A stretch of 7,676 bases of DNA from Bdellovibrionales bacterium (GTDB taxonomy: Bacteria > Bdellovibrionota > Bdellovibrionia > Bdellovibrionales > UBA1609), in contig JAGRAB010000039.1 in assembly GCA_020435085.1 (NCBI GenBank), positions 1 through 7,676 on the forward strand, in the 5' to 3' direction. Below the pieces are notes generated by a model. That model had not been told where the DNA came from, searched no databases, and saw nothing but the letters and a program-made list of their open reading frames with translations. Position numbers and translations under genes: made by a program. Shown piece after piece: positions 1-6,632 of the stretch (its first letter is position 1; every line of letters begins with the position of its first letter).

Positions 1-974
1 TTTTCATTTTTCAGAAATTCAGAGACAGAAAAACTAATAATTTCACCAGGGAGATGGTTTGCGCCATTAACTGACCACTCTTTTCTCAATTGAAAAATAA
101 ATTGATCTTCTAAAATGCCAACCATCTCAGCCGACTCAGGAACAGGAATTAAAATTAATTTTTCAAGGTCTTTGAGATAATAATTACTGCCTGTGAAAAA
201 TGTTTTACTTTGGGTGATGACAGGGTGAACATAATGCTTTCCTATTTTTACAGAGGTCCAAATTCCAACGTCCTTTGTATTTCCGTGAAAAACCTCTTTC
301 GCTTGTGAGAGTGGAGTTCCTCGTCGCCAAACTTTGACAACAATGGGGTAGCCAGAGTCACTCACAGTTCCCTCCCCAAAGTTGGTTCCCACAAGAATAT
401 GGTTTTTATCAAGCCAAGAATAATCAGATTTTCCCTGTGGAAGTTCGAACCCACCCTTAACAAATTTTTTCTTTTTAATATCAAATTCACGCATAACAGA
501 GGCATCTGTTCCGCCTCGAGATAACGTCATAAGGCAACGTTCAAATTGAGGGGGAAGGCATCGCGCCCCTTTATAAACCCAATTTTCTTTTTCAATTTCG
601 GCAAGTTTATCAATATCCAACACTGTTTCCCAGCGTGGGAATTTTCGTTTAAAACTGGCAAGAGTGGCTCGCCTCCAAACACCTCTGACAGATTTTTTGT
701 CTTGCCAAAAATTGTAAACATAGCCACCAAAATAACTGGGGTTTGGAATGCGATCTTTTGATGTTAAAATTTTTGTCATTTGTTTTTTAAGAGGTTCATA
801 ACGATCATCTTTTGAGACGTACGAAAGGGTTTGCTCATTTTGTTTTTTCGCCCAAGAAATTGAAGCATCACCCTCAATATCTTCAAGCCATAAGTGATTG
901 TCTTTTAATACTGATGTTTGGCACCCAGTCATAAAAATAAGAATTCCAACGAAAAAAAAGAAAATGCACTTCAC
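1..974 (-). CDS. Prolyl oligopeptidase family (S9) serine peptidase, predicted lipoprotein, N-terminal part
   Basis: The first 324 codons read without a break to the left edge. GTG at 974-972 is chosen because an in-frame TAG sits directly before it, AGGATGGGGG lies 5 bases upstream, and only this start gives a lipoprotein signal peptide: MK, a hydrophobic run at about 3-15, then MTGC with Cys18 as the lipidation site. The residue after Cys is Gln, so export to the outer membrane is the likelier fate (inference). The mature part opens with HLWLEDIEGD and a Trp-Ala-x-x-Gln-Asn stretch, the usual N-terminus of S9A peptidases, followed by beta-propeller sequence (for example YNFWQDKKSVRGVWRR, LSRGGTDASVMREFD, YSWLDKNHILVG). 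Family members are about 700 residues, so the catalytic Ser-Asp-His domain lies outside the window and activity cannot be judged. The likely role is cleavage of proline-containing oligopeptides in the envelope. It lies downstream of speA on the same strand, separated by a large palindrome. Confidence 0.9.
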   Translation of the reverse strand, partial: MKCIFFFFVGILIFMTGCQTSVLKDNHLWLEDIEGDASISWAKKQNEQTLSYVSKDDRYEPLKKQMTKILTSKDRIPNPSYFGGYVYNFWQDKKSVRGVWRRATLASFKRKFPRWETVLDIDKLAEIEKENWVYKGARCLPPQFERCLMTLSRGGTDASVMREFDIKKKKFVKGGFELPQGKSDYSWLDKNHILVGTNFGEGTVSDSGYPIVVKVWRRGTPLSQAKEVFHGNTKDVGIWTSVKIGKHYVHPVITQSKTFFTGSNYYLKDLEKLILIPVPESAEMVGILEDQFIFQLRKEWSVNGANHLPGEIISFSVSEFLKNE

Positions 975-990
975 CTAAGCCCCCATCCTG
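975..990 (-). promoter_or_regulatory. Ribosome binding site of the S9 peptidase, next to the palindrome
   Basis: On the minus strand AGGATGGGGG (980-989) precedes the GTG start by 5 bases. It begins one base after the 3' end of the long inverted repeat at 991, so the folded repeat would sit directly against the ribosome entry site. The spacing supports GTG 974 as the start. An effect of the hairpin on translation is only an inference. Confidence 0.6.
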
Positions 991-1080
991 AAAAGGTACC
1001 TGCTTCCTTTTTTGGGCCACTATGTGTTAAGCCTGTAAATTTAATGCGGCGTGGTCCAAAAAAGGAAGCAGGTACCTTTT
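991..1080. repeat. Large palindromic element: 30-base arm, 30-base loop, 30-base arm
   Basis: The left arm 991-1020 (AAAAGGTACCTGCTTCCTTT and on to GGGCCAC) is the reverse complement of the right arm 1051-1080 except at one position. In a plus-strand transcript that position is a G-U pair, so the stem is continuous; in a minus-strand transcript, the direction of both flanking genes, it is a C-A mismatch. The loop is 1021-1050. Each arm begins or ends in an A or T run beside GGTACC, so part of the design resembles a bidirectional intrinsic terminator, but the stem and loop are much longer than usual. On the minus strand only TTTT follows the stem before the peptidase ribosome binding site; on the plus strand T runs separated by single G or C bases follow. 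It may be a dispersed palindromic repeat, an attenuator between speA and the peptidase, or a terminator. The sequence alone does not decide. Confidence 0.85.
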
Positions 1081-1092
1081 TGCTTTTTCTTT

Positions 1093-3003
1093 TTAAGCTA
1101 AATAGGTGTAACGAGACAAGCCTTCTTCGTATCTTTTAATAAGAAGTCGTGCATCGCTAGGGGTCAGAACGCCACTTTCAATACCCTTCTCTGTGGATTT
1201 TCTCACTCTTTCCAGCATTTCGGCTTTATGAAAGTCCACATAGGCAAGAACATCTTGAATATCATCACCTTGAACAAAGCGGTCCACAGAGTAGCCATTT
1301 TCTTTTACTGAAATATGAACGGCATCGGTATCGCCAAAAAGGTTATGCATATCACCAAGAATTTCTTGATAAGCACCTGTCATGAAAACTGCCATATAAT
1401 ATGGTCGAGAAGGATCGTTCTTGTGAACGGGAAGAAATGAGTGGGTGCCACCATCTTTTGAGTCAATAAAGCTATCAATATTTCCATCACTATCGCAGGT
1501 AAGATCAGCCAGTACGGCACGACGACTGGGTTTTTCTTCCAAGCGATGAATAGGCATAACGGGAAATACCTGATTTAGGGCCCAGCTATCGGGTAAACTT
1601 TGAAAAAGTGAGAAATTACAAAAGAACGTATCGCAAAGTTCACTTTCAATTTCAAAATAAATACTTTCATGTTCCTCATCATTTTGAATCATGTCGGCGA
1701 TTTTAGTTGCCGTAGCCCAGTAAAGATCTTCGGCTTTCGCGCGCTGTTCGAGAGAGAGGACTCCATAAGCAAAGAGTTGTTTGGTGTCGCGCTTTTTTTC
1801 TAACAAATCATTGTAAGATTCATTGATATTTTTTTTATTCACAGATTGAAAGATTTCATAAAGCTCACGAACAAGAGGGGATTCGCCACGGACATCTGTT
1901 AAAGAAATTTCAGGTTGGCGTAACTCATTTCGGCCAACGACATCAAAAATGAGCATTGATGAATGGGCGACGAGTGAGCGTCCTGATTCAGTGACAATAT
2001 TGGGGTGGGGAATGTTTTTTTCATCACAAACCTGTTGAATTGACCAAACGACATCGTTGGCATATTCTTGTTCATCATAGTTTCTTGAATTATCAGATTT
2101 GCCTGAGCCATCATAATCCACACCAAGTCCACCGCCGACATCAAGATATTTAAGAGTGGCTCCCATATTCCAGAGTTCCGTATAAAAACGAGCACCTTCA
2201 CGGATGGCCGATTTGATAGAGAGAATACTTGGAATTTGACTCCCAATATGAAAATGCAAAAGTTGAAGGCAGTTGAGCATGTCTTCTTTTTTTAAAACTT
2301 CGATGAAATAAACAATTTCAGAGGGTGTTAAGCCAAATTTAGATTTGGTCCCAGAGGTTTCTGCCCATTTGCCTTCGGCTTGACTATTTAATTTTGCTCG
2401 TAAGCCAATTTTAGGGCGTATGCCTAATTCTTTTGAGGCCTCAATAATCATTTGCAATTCTGTCCAACGATCCACCACGATAATTGTATTACGTCCCATT
2501 TTTTGTGAAACGAGGGCCATTTCAATATATTCTTTGTCTTTAAAGCCATTACAAATAATAAGAGCCTCTGGGTTTTCCAGCATGGCAAGAGCAATGAGGA
2601 GCTCTGGTTTACTTCCCGCCTCTAAACCAAAATTATAAGGGGTTCCGTATTCAACAATTTCTTCAACGAGATGTTTTTGTTGGTTCACTTTCACTGGGTA
2701 CACACCCTGAAAGCGACCCATGTAATTGGTGCTCTCAATGGCATTTTTAAAGCAAGAATTAATAAGTTCTATTCGTGATTTTACAATATCTGGAAATCGA
2801 AGCAAAATAGGAACGCGAATACCACGTTGTTTTAAATCTTCAGTGACTTTTAAGAGGTCGACGGCAGGGCCTTTAGTACCATTGGGAGTTAAAATGACAT
2901 TTCCAATGTCATTAACACTAAAATAACTATTCCCCCAATAATCCAAACCATAAAGTTCCGCACTGTCTTTTGGAGACCAAGACTCTGAAACTGTATCAGC
3001 CAA
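1093..3003 (-). CDS. speA: Biosynthetic arginine decarboxylase (PLP-dependent)
   Basis: This 636-residue cytoplasmic enzyme is predicted to convert arginine to agmatine and CO2, the first step of the agmatine route to putrescine and the polyamines. Its length is close to the E. coli enzyme (about 658). The N-terminal PLP barrel carries YPVKVNQ with the cofactor lysine at Lys105, LHFHIGSQ at about 249-256, the glycine-rich phosphate loop LDVGGGLGVDYDGS at 287-300 and TESGRS at about 338-343. The C-terminal part carries LTCDSDG at 501-507 (Cys503 is the expected active-site cysteine) and GAYQEILGDMHNLFGD at 543-558. All key residues are present and nothing looks broken. The start is TTG (3003-3001): it is the first start codon in frame after the leuS stop and has GGGAGG 7 bases upstream. 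The gene follows leuS after 48 bases without a convincing terminator, so co-transcription is likely. Confidence 0.97.
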   Translation of the reverse strand: MADTVSESWSPKDSAELYGLDYWGNSYFSVNDIGNVILTPNGTKGPAVDLLKVTEDLKQRGIRVPILLRFPDIVKSRIELINSCFKNAIESTNYMGRFQGVYPVKVNQQKHLVEEIVEYGTPYNFGLEAGSKPELLIALAMLENPEALIICNGFKDKEYIEMALVSQKMGRNTIIVVDRWTELQMIIEASKELGIRPKIGLRAKLNSQAEGKWAETSGTKSKFGLTPSEIVYFIEVLKKEDMLNCLQLLHFHIGSQIPSILSIKSAIREGARFYTELWNMGATLKYLDVGGGLGVDYDGSGKSDNSRNYDEQEYANDVVWSIQQVCDEKNIPHPNIVTESGRSLVAHSSMLIFDVVGRNELRQPEISLTDVRGESPLVRELYEIFQSVNKKNINESYNDLLEKKRDTKQLFAYGVLSLEQRAKAEDLYWATATKIADMIQNDEEHESIYFEIESELCDTFFCNFSLFQSLPDSWALNQVFPVMPIHRLEEKPSRRAVLADLTCDSDGNIDSFIDSKDGGTHSFLPVHKNDPSRPYYMAVFMTGAYQEILGDMHNLFGDTDAVHISVKENGYSVDRFVQGDDIQDVLAYVDFHKAEMLERVRKSTEKGIESGVLTPSDARLLIKRYEEGLSRYTYLA

Positions 3004-3031
3004 TTCACATCCTCCCGTAAGCTCTTTACGG
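3004..3031 (-). promoter_or_regulatory. speA ribosome binding site with adjoining small hairpin
   Basis: GGGAGG (3011-3016, minus strand) stands 7 bases before the TTG start of speA and decides that start. Just upstream, CCGTAA-AGAGC-TTACGG (3015-3031) can form a 6-bp hairpin with a 5-base loop whose 3' arm takes in the first two G residues of the ribosome binding site. Partial masking of the site is possible, but the stem is short and could be chance. Confidence 0.5.
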
Positions 3032-3051
3032 ATTATATGGCATATTGGAAC

Positions 3052-5457
3052 TTACTTGACAATCAAGTTCAGGATGCGACCTGGTCGATAAATGACTTTT
3101 ACGATATTTTTTCCGGCTAAAGCGTTTTGAACCGCATTTTGAGCCTTGGCTAAGGTAATGGCTTCAGTTTCGCTGGCATCAACACCGATTTCAACTGTAC
3201 CTCGCATTTTGCCATTCACTTGAACTCCCATGGTGACAACGTCATCGACACAAAGCTTTGGGTCAAACTCTGGCCATTTTGCTAAAGAGACAAGGCCTTG
3301 GCCTCCGAGCCTTTCCCAGAGCTCTTCAGAGAGGTGTGGAGAAAATGGGGCCATTAACTGAGCCAAACTTCGCAAAATAAATCGAGGCCGGAGTTCTATT
3401 TTATAAAGCTCATTAACAAGAATCATCATTTGGCTAATGGCCGTATTAAAACTGAGGGACTCAATATCTTCGCCGACCTTTTTAATTGTTTTATGAAAAG
3501 CTTTAAGAAGCTCTTCAGAAATTTCAGTGGGATTGATATCTGCTGTGAGATCTTTATCATCATCTGAAAAGCAAAGCCTCCAAACGCGGTCTAAAAACCG
3601 GCGAATACCAACAACGCCTTTGGGATCCCAGGGCTTACTTTTTTCAAAAGGACCCATAAAACATATATACATGCGAGCCGTATCGGCCCCGTGCTCTTCA
3701 ATGACATCATCAGGGTTGACGACATTGCCTCGAGATTTCGACATTCTTTGACCATCGGGACCAAGAATATCACCCTGGTGGGCTAATTTTTGAAAGGGTT
3801 CATCGTGAGAAACAAGGCCGGCATCAAATAAAACTTTTTGCCAAAAGCGAGCATATAATAGGTGGCCAACAGTGTGTTCGGGGCCGCCAATATATAAGTC
3901 GACCGGCATCCATTGTTTTTGTTTCTCAAAATCAAAAGCGGCTTCGGGGTTATGTGGATCGCAATACCTTAAAAAATACCAAGAAGAACCTGCGGAGCCG
4001 GGCATGGTATCGGTATCGCGTCGACCTTTTCGGCCATTGGGGCCCATGTAATTCACAAAATCGTCAACACGCGCGAGAGGTGGCTCTCCCTCTTCAGACG
4101 GCTCGTAATCTGCGACTTCAGGAAGGAGTACAGGAAGCTCAGCTTCGCTCAGTCCTTCAGTTCCTTCGGGATAATGGATAATAGGAAAGGGTTCGCCCCA
4201 ATAGCGTTGGCGGCTAAATAGCCAATCACGCAATTTGTATTGGGTTTGTTTTTTACCCAATTGATTTTTTTCTAACCACTCAATCATTTTTGTAATGGCG
4301 TCTTGTTTATTGAGACCATTTAAAAACTCTGAGTTAACGAGTTTTCCATCGCCAGAAAAAGGCAGGTCAGAATCGCTTTCAATTACGCGCAAAATAGGGA
4401 GCTCAAACGTTTGTGCAAATTCAAAATCTCTTTCATCATGGCCTGGTACCGCCATAATGGCTCCAGTTCCATAATCCATTAAAACATAGTCGGCAATCCA
4501 AATAGGAATTTCTGTTTGGTTGACGGGATTAATTGCATAGCCGCCAGAAAAAATACCGGTTTTTTCTTGGTTCGCTTTGCGATCAATTTCACTTTTACTG
4601 GCTGCTTTTTGAATATAGTCATCTACTTTTGCTTTTTGATCTGCACTGGTGAGAGAATTTACCAGCGGATGTTCTGGAGCAATCACCATAAATGTGGCTC
4701 CAAACAAGGTATCTGGTCGAGTCGAAAAAACTTCTAAAGATTCTTTTTGTCCTTTGAGTTGAAATTGAATGGTCGCACCTATAGATTTACCAATCCAGTT
4801 GCGTTGACCTTCTTTTGTTCTTTCGGGCCAATCAATGCGATCAAGCCCTTCAAGCAAGCGTTCGGCATAGTCAGTGATTTTTAGCATCCATTGTTTCATT
4901 GGGCGTCGGATAACGGGGTGCCCCCCACGTTCACTTTTACCGTCAACAACTTCTTCGTTGGCAAGTACTGTACGAAGTGCAGGACACCAGTTCACAGCGA
5001 CCTCTTTTTGATAGGCTAGGCCTCTTTTATAGAGTTGAAGAAAAATAAACTGTGTCCATTTATAAAAGTCAGGTTCGCAGGTAGAAATTTCACGACTCCA
5101 ATCAAAGCTACATCCAAGCGATTTGAGTTGGCGTCGAAAATTTTCAATGGCTTCTTGTGTTGTTTTTGCCGGATGAATTCCCGTTTTAATAGCATACTGT
5201 TCAGCAGGAAGACCAAAGGCATCATATCCAAAGGGGTGAAGGACATTAAAATCTTTGGCCCTTTTATAGCGGGCGACAATGTCTGTGGGTGTGTAAGAGG
5301 CCAAGTGCCCCACATGAAGACCTGCCCCCGAAGGGTAGGGAAACATATCCAGTGCGTAATACTTTGGACGTTTGTCGTTATCATCTGCAACAAAGCACTG
5401 TGCTTTGTCCCAGGCATTTTGCCATTTTTTATCGATATCTTTATGTGAGTAAGTCAT
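3052..5457 (-). CDS. leuS: Leucyl-tRNA synthetase (class I), compact bacterial form
   Basis: This 801-residue cytoplasmic enzyme is predicted to charge tRNA-Leu with leucine. The catalytic Rossmann fold has the HIGH motif as HVGH (48-51) within FPYPSGAGLHVGH, and the KMSKS loop as RMSKS (571-575). The editing (CP1) domain has STRPDTLFGATF (from Ser245) and VPGHDERDFEF, with Asp344 the likely counterpart of the essential E. coli editing Asp345. The anticodon-binding and C-terminal domains follow, ending QVNGKMRGT and a short tail. The frame could open at TTG 5493, but ATG 5457 is preferred: AAGG lies 8 bases upstream, the TTG has no ribosome binding site, and MTYSHKDIDKKW matches the usual N-terminus. 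Two features make it shorter than the 860-residue E. coli enzyme: only about 10 residues separate QGD from RMSKS, so the leucine-specific insertion is absent, and the zinc-binding cysteines after NWCP are replaced by KSERGGHPV. Both are known in other bacterial lineages. Confidence 0.97.
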   Translation of the reverse strand: MTYSHKDIDKKWQNAWDKAQCFVADDNDKRPKYYALDMFPYPSGAGLHVGHLASYTPTDIVARYKRAKDFNVLHPFGYDAFGLPAEQYAIKTGIHPAKTTQEAIENFRRQLKSLGCSFDWSREISTCEPDFYKWTQFIFLQLYKRGLAYQKEVAVNWCPALRTVLANEEVVDGKSERGGHPVIRRPMKQWMLKITDYAERLLEGLDRIDWPERTKEGQRNWIGKSIGATIQFQLKGQKESLEVFSTRPDTLFGATFMVIAPEHPLVNSLTSADQKAKVDDYIQKAASKSEIDRKANQEKTGIFSGGYAINPVNQTEIPIWIADYVLMDYGTGAIMAVPGHDERDFEFAQTFELPILRVIESDSDLPFSGDGKLVNSEFLNGLNKQDAITKMIEWLEKNQLGKKQTQYKLRDWLFSRQRYWGEPFPIIHYPEGTEGLSEAELPVLLPEVADYEPSEEGEPPLARVDDFVNYMGPNGRKGRRDTDTMPGSAGSSWYFLRYCDPHNPEAAFDFEKQKQWMPVDLYIGGPEHTVGHLLYARFWQKVLFDAGLVSHDEPFQKLAHQGDILGPDGQRMSKSRGNVVNPDDVIEEHGADTARMYICFMGPFEKSKPWDPKGVVGIRRFLDRVWRLCFSDDDKDLTADINPTEISEELLKAFHKTIKKVGEDIESLSFNTAISQMMILVNELYKIELRPRFILRSLAQLMAPFSPHLSEELWERLGGQGLVSLAKWPEFDPKLCVDDVVTMGVQVNGKMRGTVEIGVDASETEAITLAKAQNAVQNALAGKNIVKVIYRPGRILNLIVK

Positions 5458-5637
5458 GATGGGTACCTTATCAGGGCACTGATAGACCTTCAAGATTGAA
5501 TTTGCTGACGCTGTTTCGAAAGCCCCAGACTCAGGGATGGTTTTGGATAAGGATTTTCATCTATTTTTAGAGGTGCGAAAGGCTAGAGCAGAGAGAAATC
5601 ACTCTACAGAAGTGCCTGAAATCATTATCATATAACA
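5458..5637. promoter_or_regulatory. Divergent intergenic region between leuS and the GGDEF gene
   Basis: These 180 bases must carry the promoters of both transcription units. For the plus-strand gene a candidate is described separately at 5603-5631. For leuS no convincing promoter was found: TATGAT on the minus strand (5627-5632) overlaps the plus-strand -10 box but has no good -35 partner. No T-box-like structure and no leucine-rich leader peptide is visible in the leuS leader. Confidence 0.6.
5603..5637 (+). promoter_or_regulatory. Candidate sigma70-type promoter giving a leaderless GGDEF transcript
   Basis: TCTACA at 5603-5608 matches TTGACA at 4 of 6 positions. After a 17-base spacer, TATCAT at 5626-5631 matches TATAAT at 5 of 6. 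The expected transcription start, 7 bases past the -10 box, falls exactly on the A of the ATG at 5638. There is no Shine-Dalgarno sequence in the 20 bases before that ATG, which fits a leaderless mRNA. This rests on consensus matching only. Confidence 0.4.
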
Positions 5638-6621
5638 ATGACTTTGCAGGCAGAAAATCAACAAAGAAAAATCCTTGTGGTGGACGACGACGAAGAATCT
5701 CGAAAGATTGTCAGTCGTGCTTTGGAGTTTGAAGGCTATCAAGTCGAAACGGCAAGTTCCGGGGATGAAGCTATTTCTAATATGAATACTTGGAAACCCC
5801 ACTTGGTTCTTTTAGATGTCAGTATGCCGGGTCTGAATGGCATTGAAACCTTAAAGCTTCTTCGTGCTCAAGATGAATATGTTTCATGTATTTTTGTCAG
5901 TGGCAAATCAAACCCAGAAGATGTCATTCGAGGGCTTGATACAGGGGCCGACGACTATGTTCGAAAACCCTTTGATGTTCTTGAGTTATTAGCTCGTGTT
6001 CGAAGTCAACTGCGTATTAAAGATCTCAATGACCGCTTACAAAAAGCTAACGTCAAGTTAAAAGAGCTTGTAGATATTGATGACCTGACAGGTCTTTTTA
6101 ATATGAGATCTCTTTATAAGAAATTGGATTTTGAGTTAGAGCGAGCCCAAAGGTACGGAAGACAAGTTTGTGTCCTTATGATGGATATGGACCACTTTAA
6201 AAATGTGAATGATAGCAATGACCATCTGTTTGGAAGTTATGTTCTTTCAGAAGTTGGGAGAATCATTAAAGACAATGTGCGAAAGGTAGACTTTGCTGCT
6301 CGCTATGGAGGCGATGAGTTCTTAATTGTCCTTACTGAAATTGAGCTCAATGGAGCAAAAGCTTTTGCTGAGCGGCTTCGAGTAAAAATAGAAAATACCG
6401 TTTTTAAAAATGAATCGTATTCCATTCGGCTAACAGCAAGTATTGGTTTTGCAATGGCATCGCCGAAACAAGCGGCTGTGGATGGAAGAACTCTGGTCAG
6501 GCTGGCCGATCAGCAACTTTATAAAGCCAAAGAGGGTGGACGTAATCGTTACGAATATTTGGTTTGTACGGCAGATGTGTTGGGTGTCTCGACGTCACCA
6601 GAAATGTTTCGAAAATCTTAA
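5638..6621 (+). CDS. Response regulator with GGDEF domain; candidate Hypr (c-di-GMP / 3',3'-cGAMP) synthase
   Basis: This 327-residue soluble protein joins a receiver to a cyclic-dinucleotide synthase. The receiver (about 11-125) has the acidic pocket Asp16-Asp18, phosphoacceptor Asp60 in LLDVSMPG, Ser88 and Lys110 in YVRKPF, so it should be switched by a histidine kinase, which is not encoded nearby. A charged helical linker (about 124-146) probably forms a dimer stalk and leads into DDLTGLFN. The GGDEF domain (about 146-308) has metal-binding Asp183, base-binding Asn191, intact GGDEF at 224-228, the inhibitory site RKVD at 215-218, and LYKAKEGGRNR. Oddly, the guanine-reading Asp of PleD (Asp344) is Ser200 here, in HLFGSYVL. 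Asp-to-Ser at this place marks Hypr enzymes such as Geobacter GacA, and Bdellovibrio Bd0367 is a known Hypr enzyme; this may be its orthologue (inference). ATG 5638 lies 10 residues before the receiver and lacks a ribosome binding site. The esterase gene follows after 11 bases. Confidence 0.95.
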   Translation: MTLQAENQQRKILVVDDDEESRKIVSRALEFEGYQVETASSGDEAISNMNTWKPHLVLLDVSMPGLNGIETLKLLRAQDEYVSCIFVSGKSNPEDVIRGLDTGADDYVRKPFDVLELLARVRSQLRIKDLNDRLQKANVKLKELVDIDDLTGLFNMRSLYKKLDFELERAQRYGRQVCVLMMDMDHFKNVNDSNDHLFGSYVLSEVGRIIKDNVRKVDFAARYGGDEFLIVLTEIELNGAKAFAERLRVKIENTVFKNESYSIRLTASIGFAMASPKQAAVDGRTLVRLADQQLYKAKEGGRNRYEYLVCTADVLGVSTSPEMFRKS

Positions 6622-6632
6622 AGGGTTTTAAA

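Noticed and set aside
918..1139. A 73-codon plus-strand frame across the peptidase start and the palindrome
   Set aside because: It covers the signal peptide region, the inverted repeat and the speA end; its sequence only reflects the repeat and A-rich stretches.
1899..2246. A 115-codon minus-strand frame
   Set aside because: It lies in another frame of speA over conserved PLP-domain sequence and has no recognisable features.
5016..5448. Opposed open frames of 133 and 137 codons on both strands
   Set aside because: Both lie inside the leuS N-terminal region, whose frame gives a clear LeuRS sequence; they have no family features and are shadows.
5458..5493. Longer leuS form starting at TTG 5493
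   Set aside because: There is no ribosome binding site before it, and the extra 12 residues lie before the normal LeuRS N-terminus; ATG 5457 has a suitable AAGG.
5531..5560. A nine-codon minus-strand frame in the leuS leader (MKILIQNHP) as a leucine leader peptide
   Set aside because: It has one Leu codon, no ribosome binding site and no terminator/antiterminator pair after it.
5458..5637. T-box riboswitch upstream of leuS
   Set aside because: No T-box-like sequence or terminator stem is seen, and T-boxes are mainly a feature of Firmicutes and some Actinobacteria.
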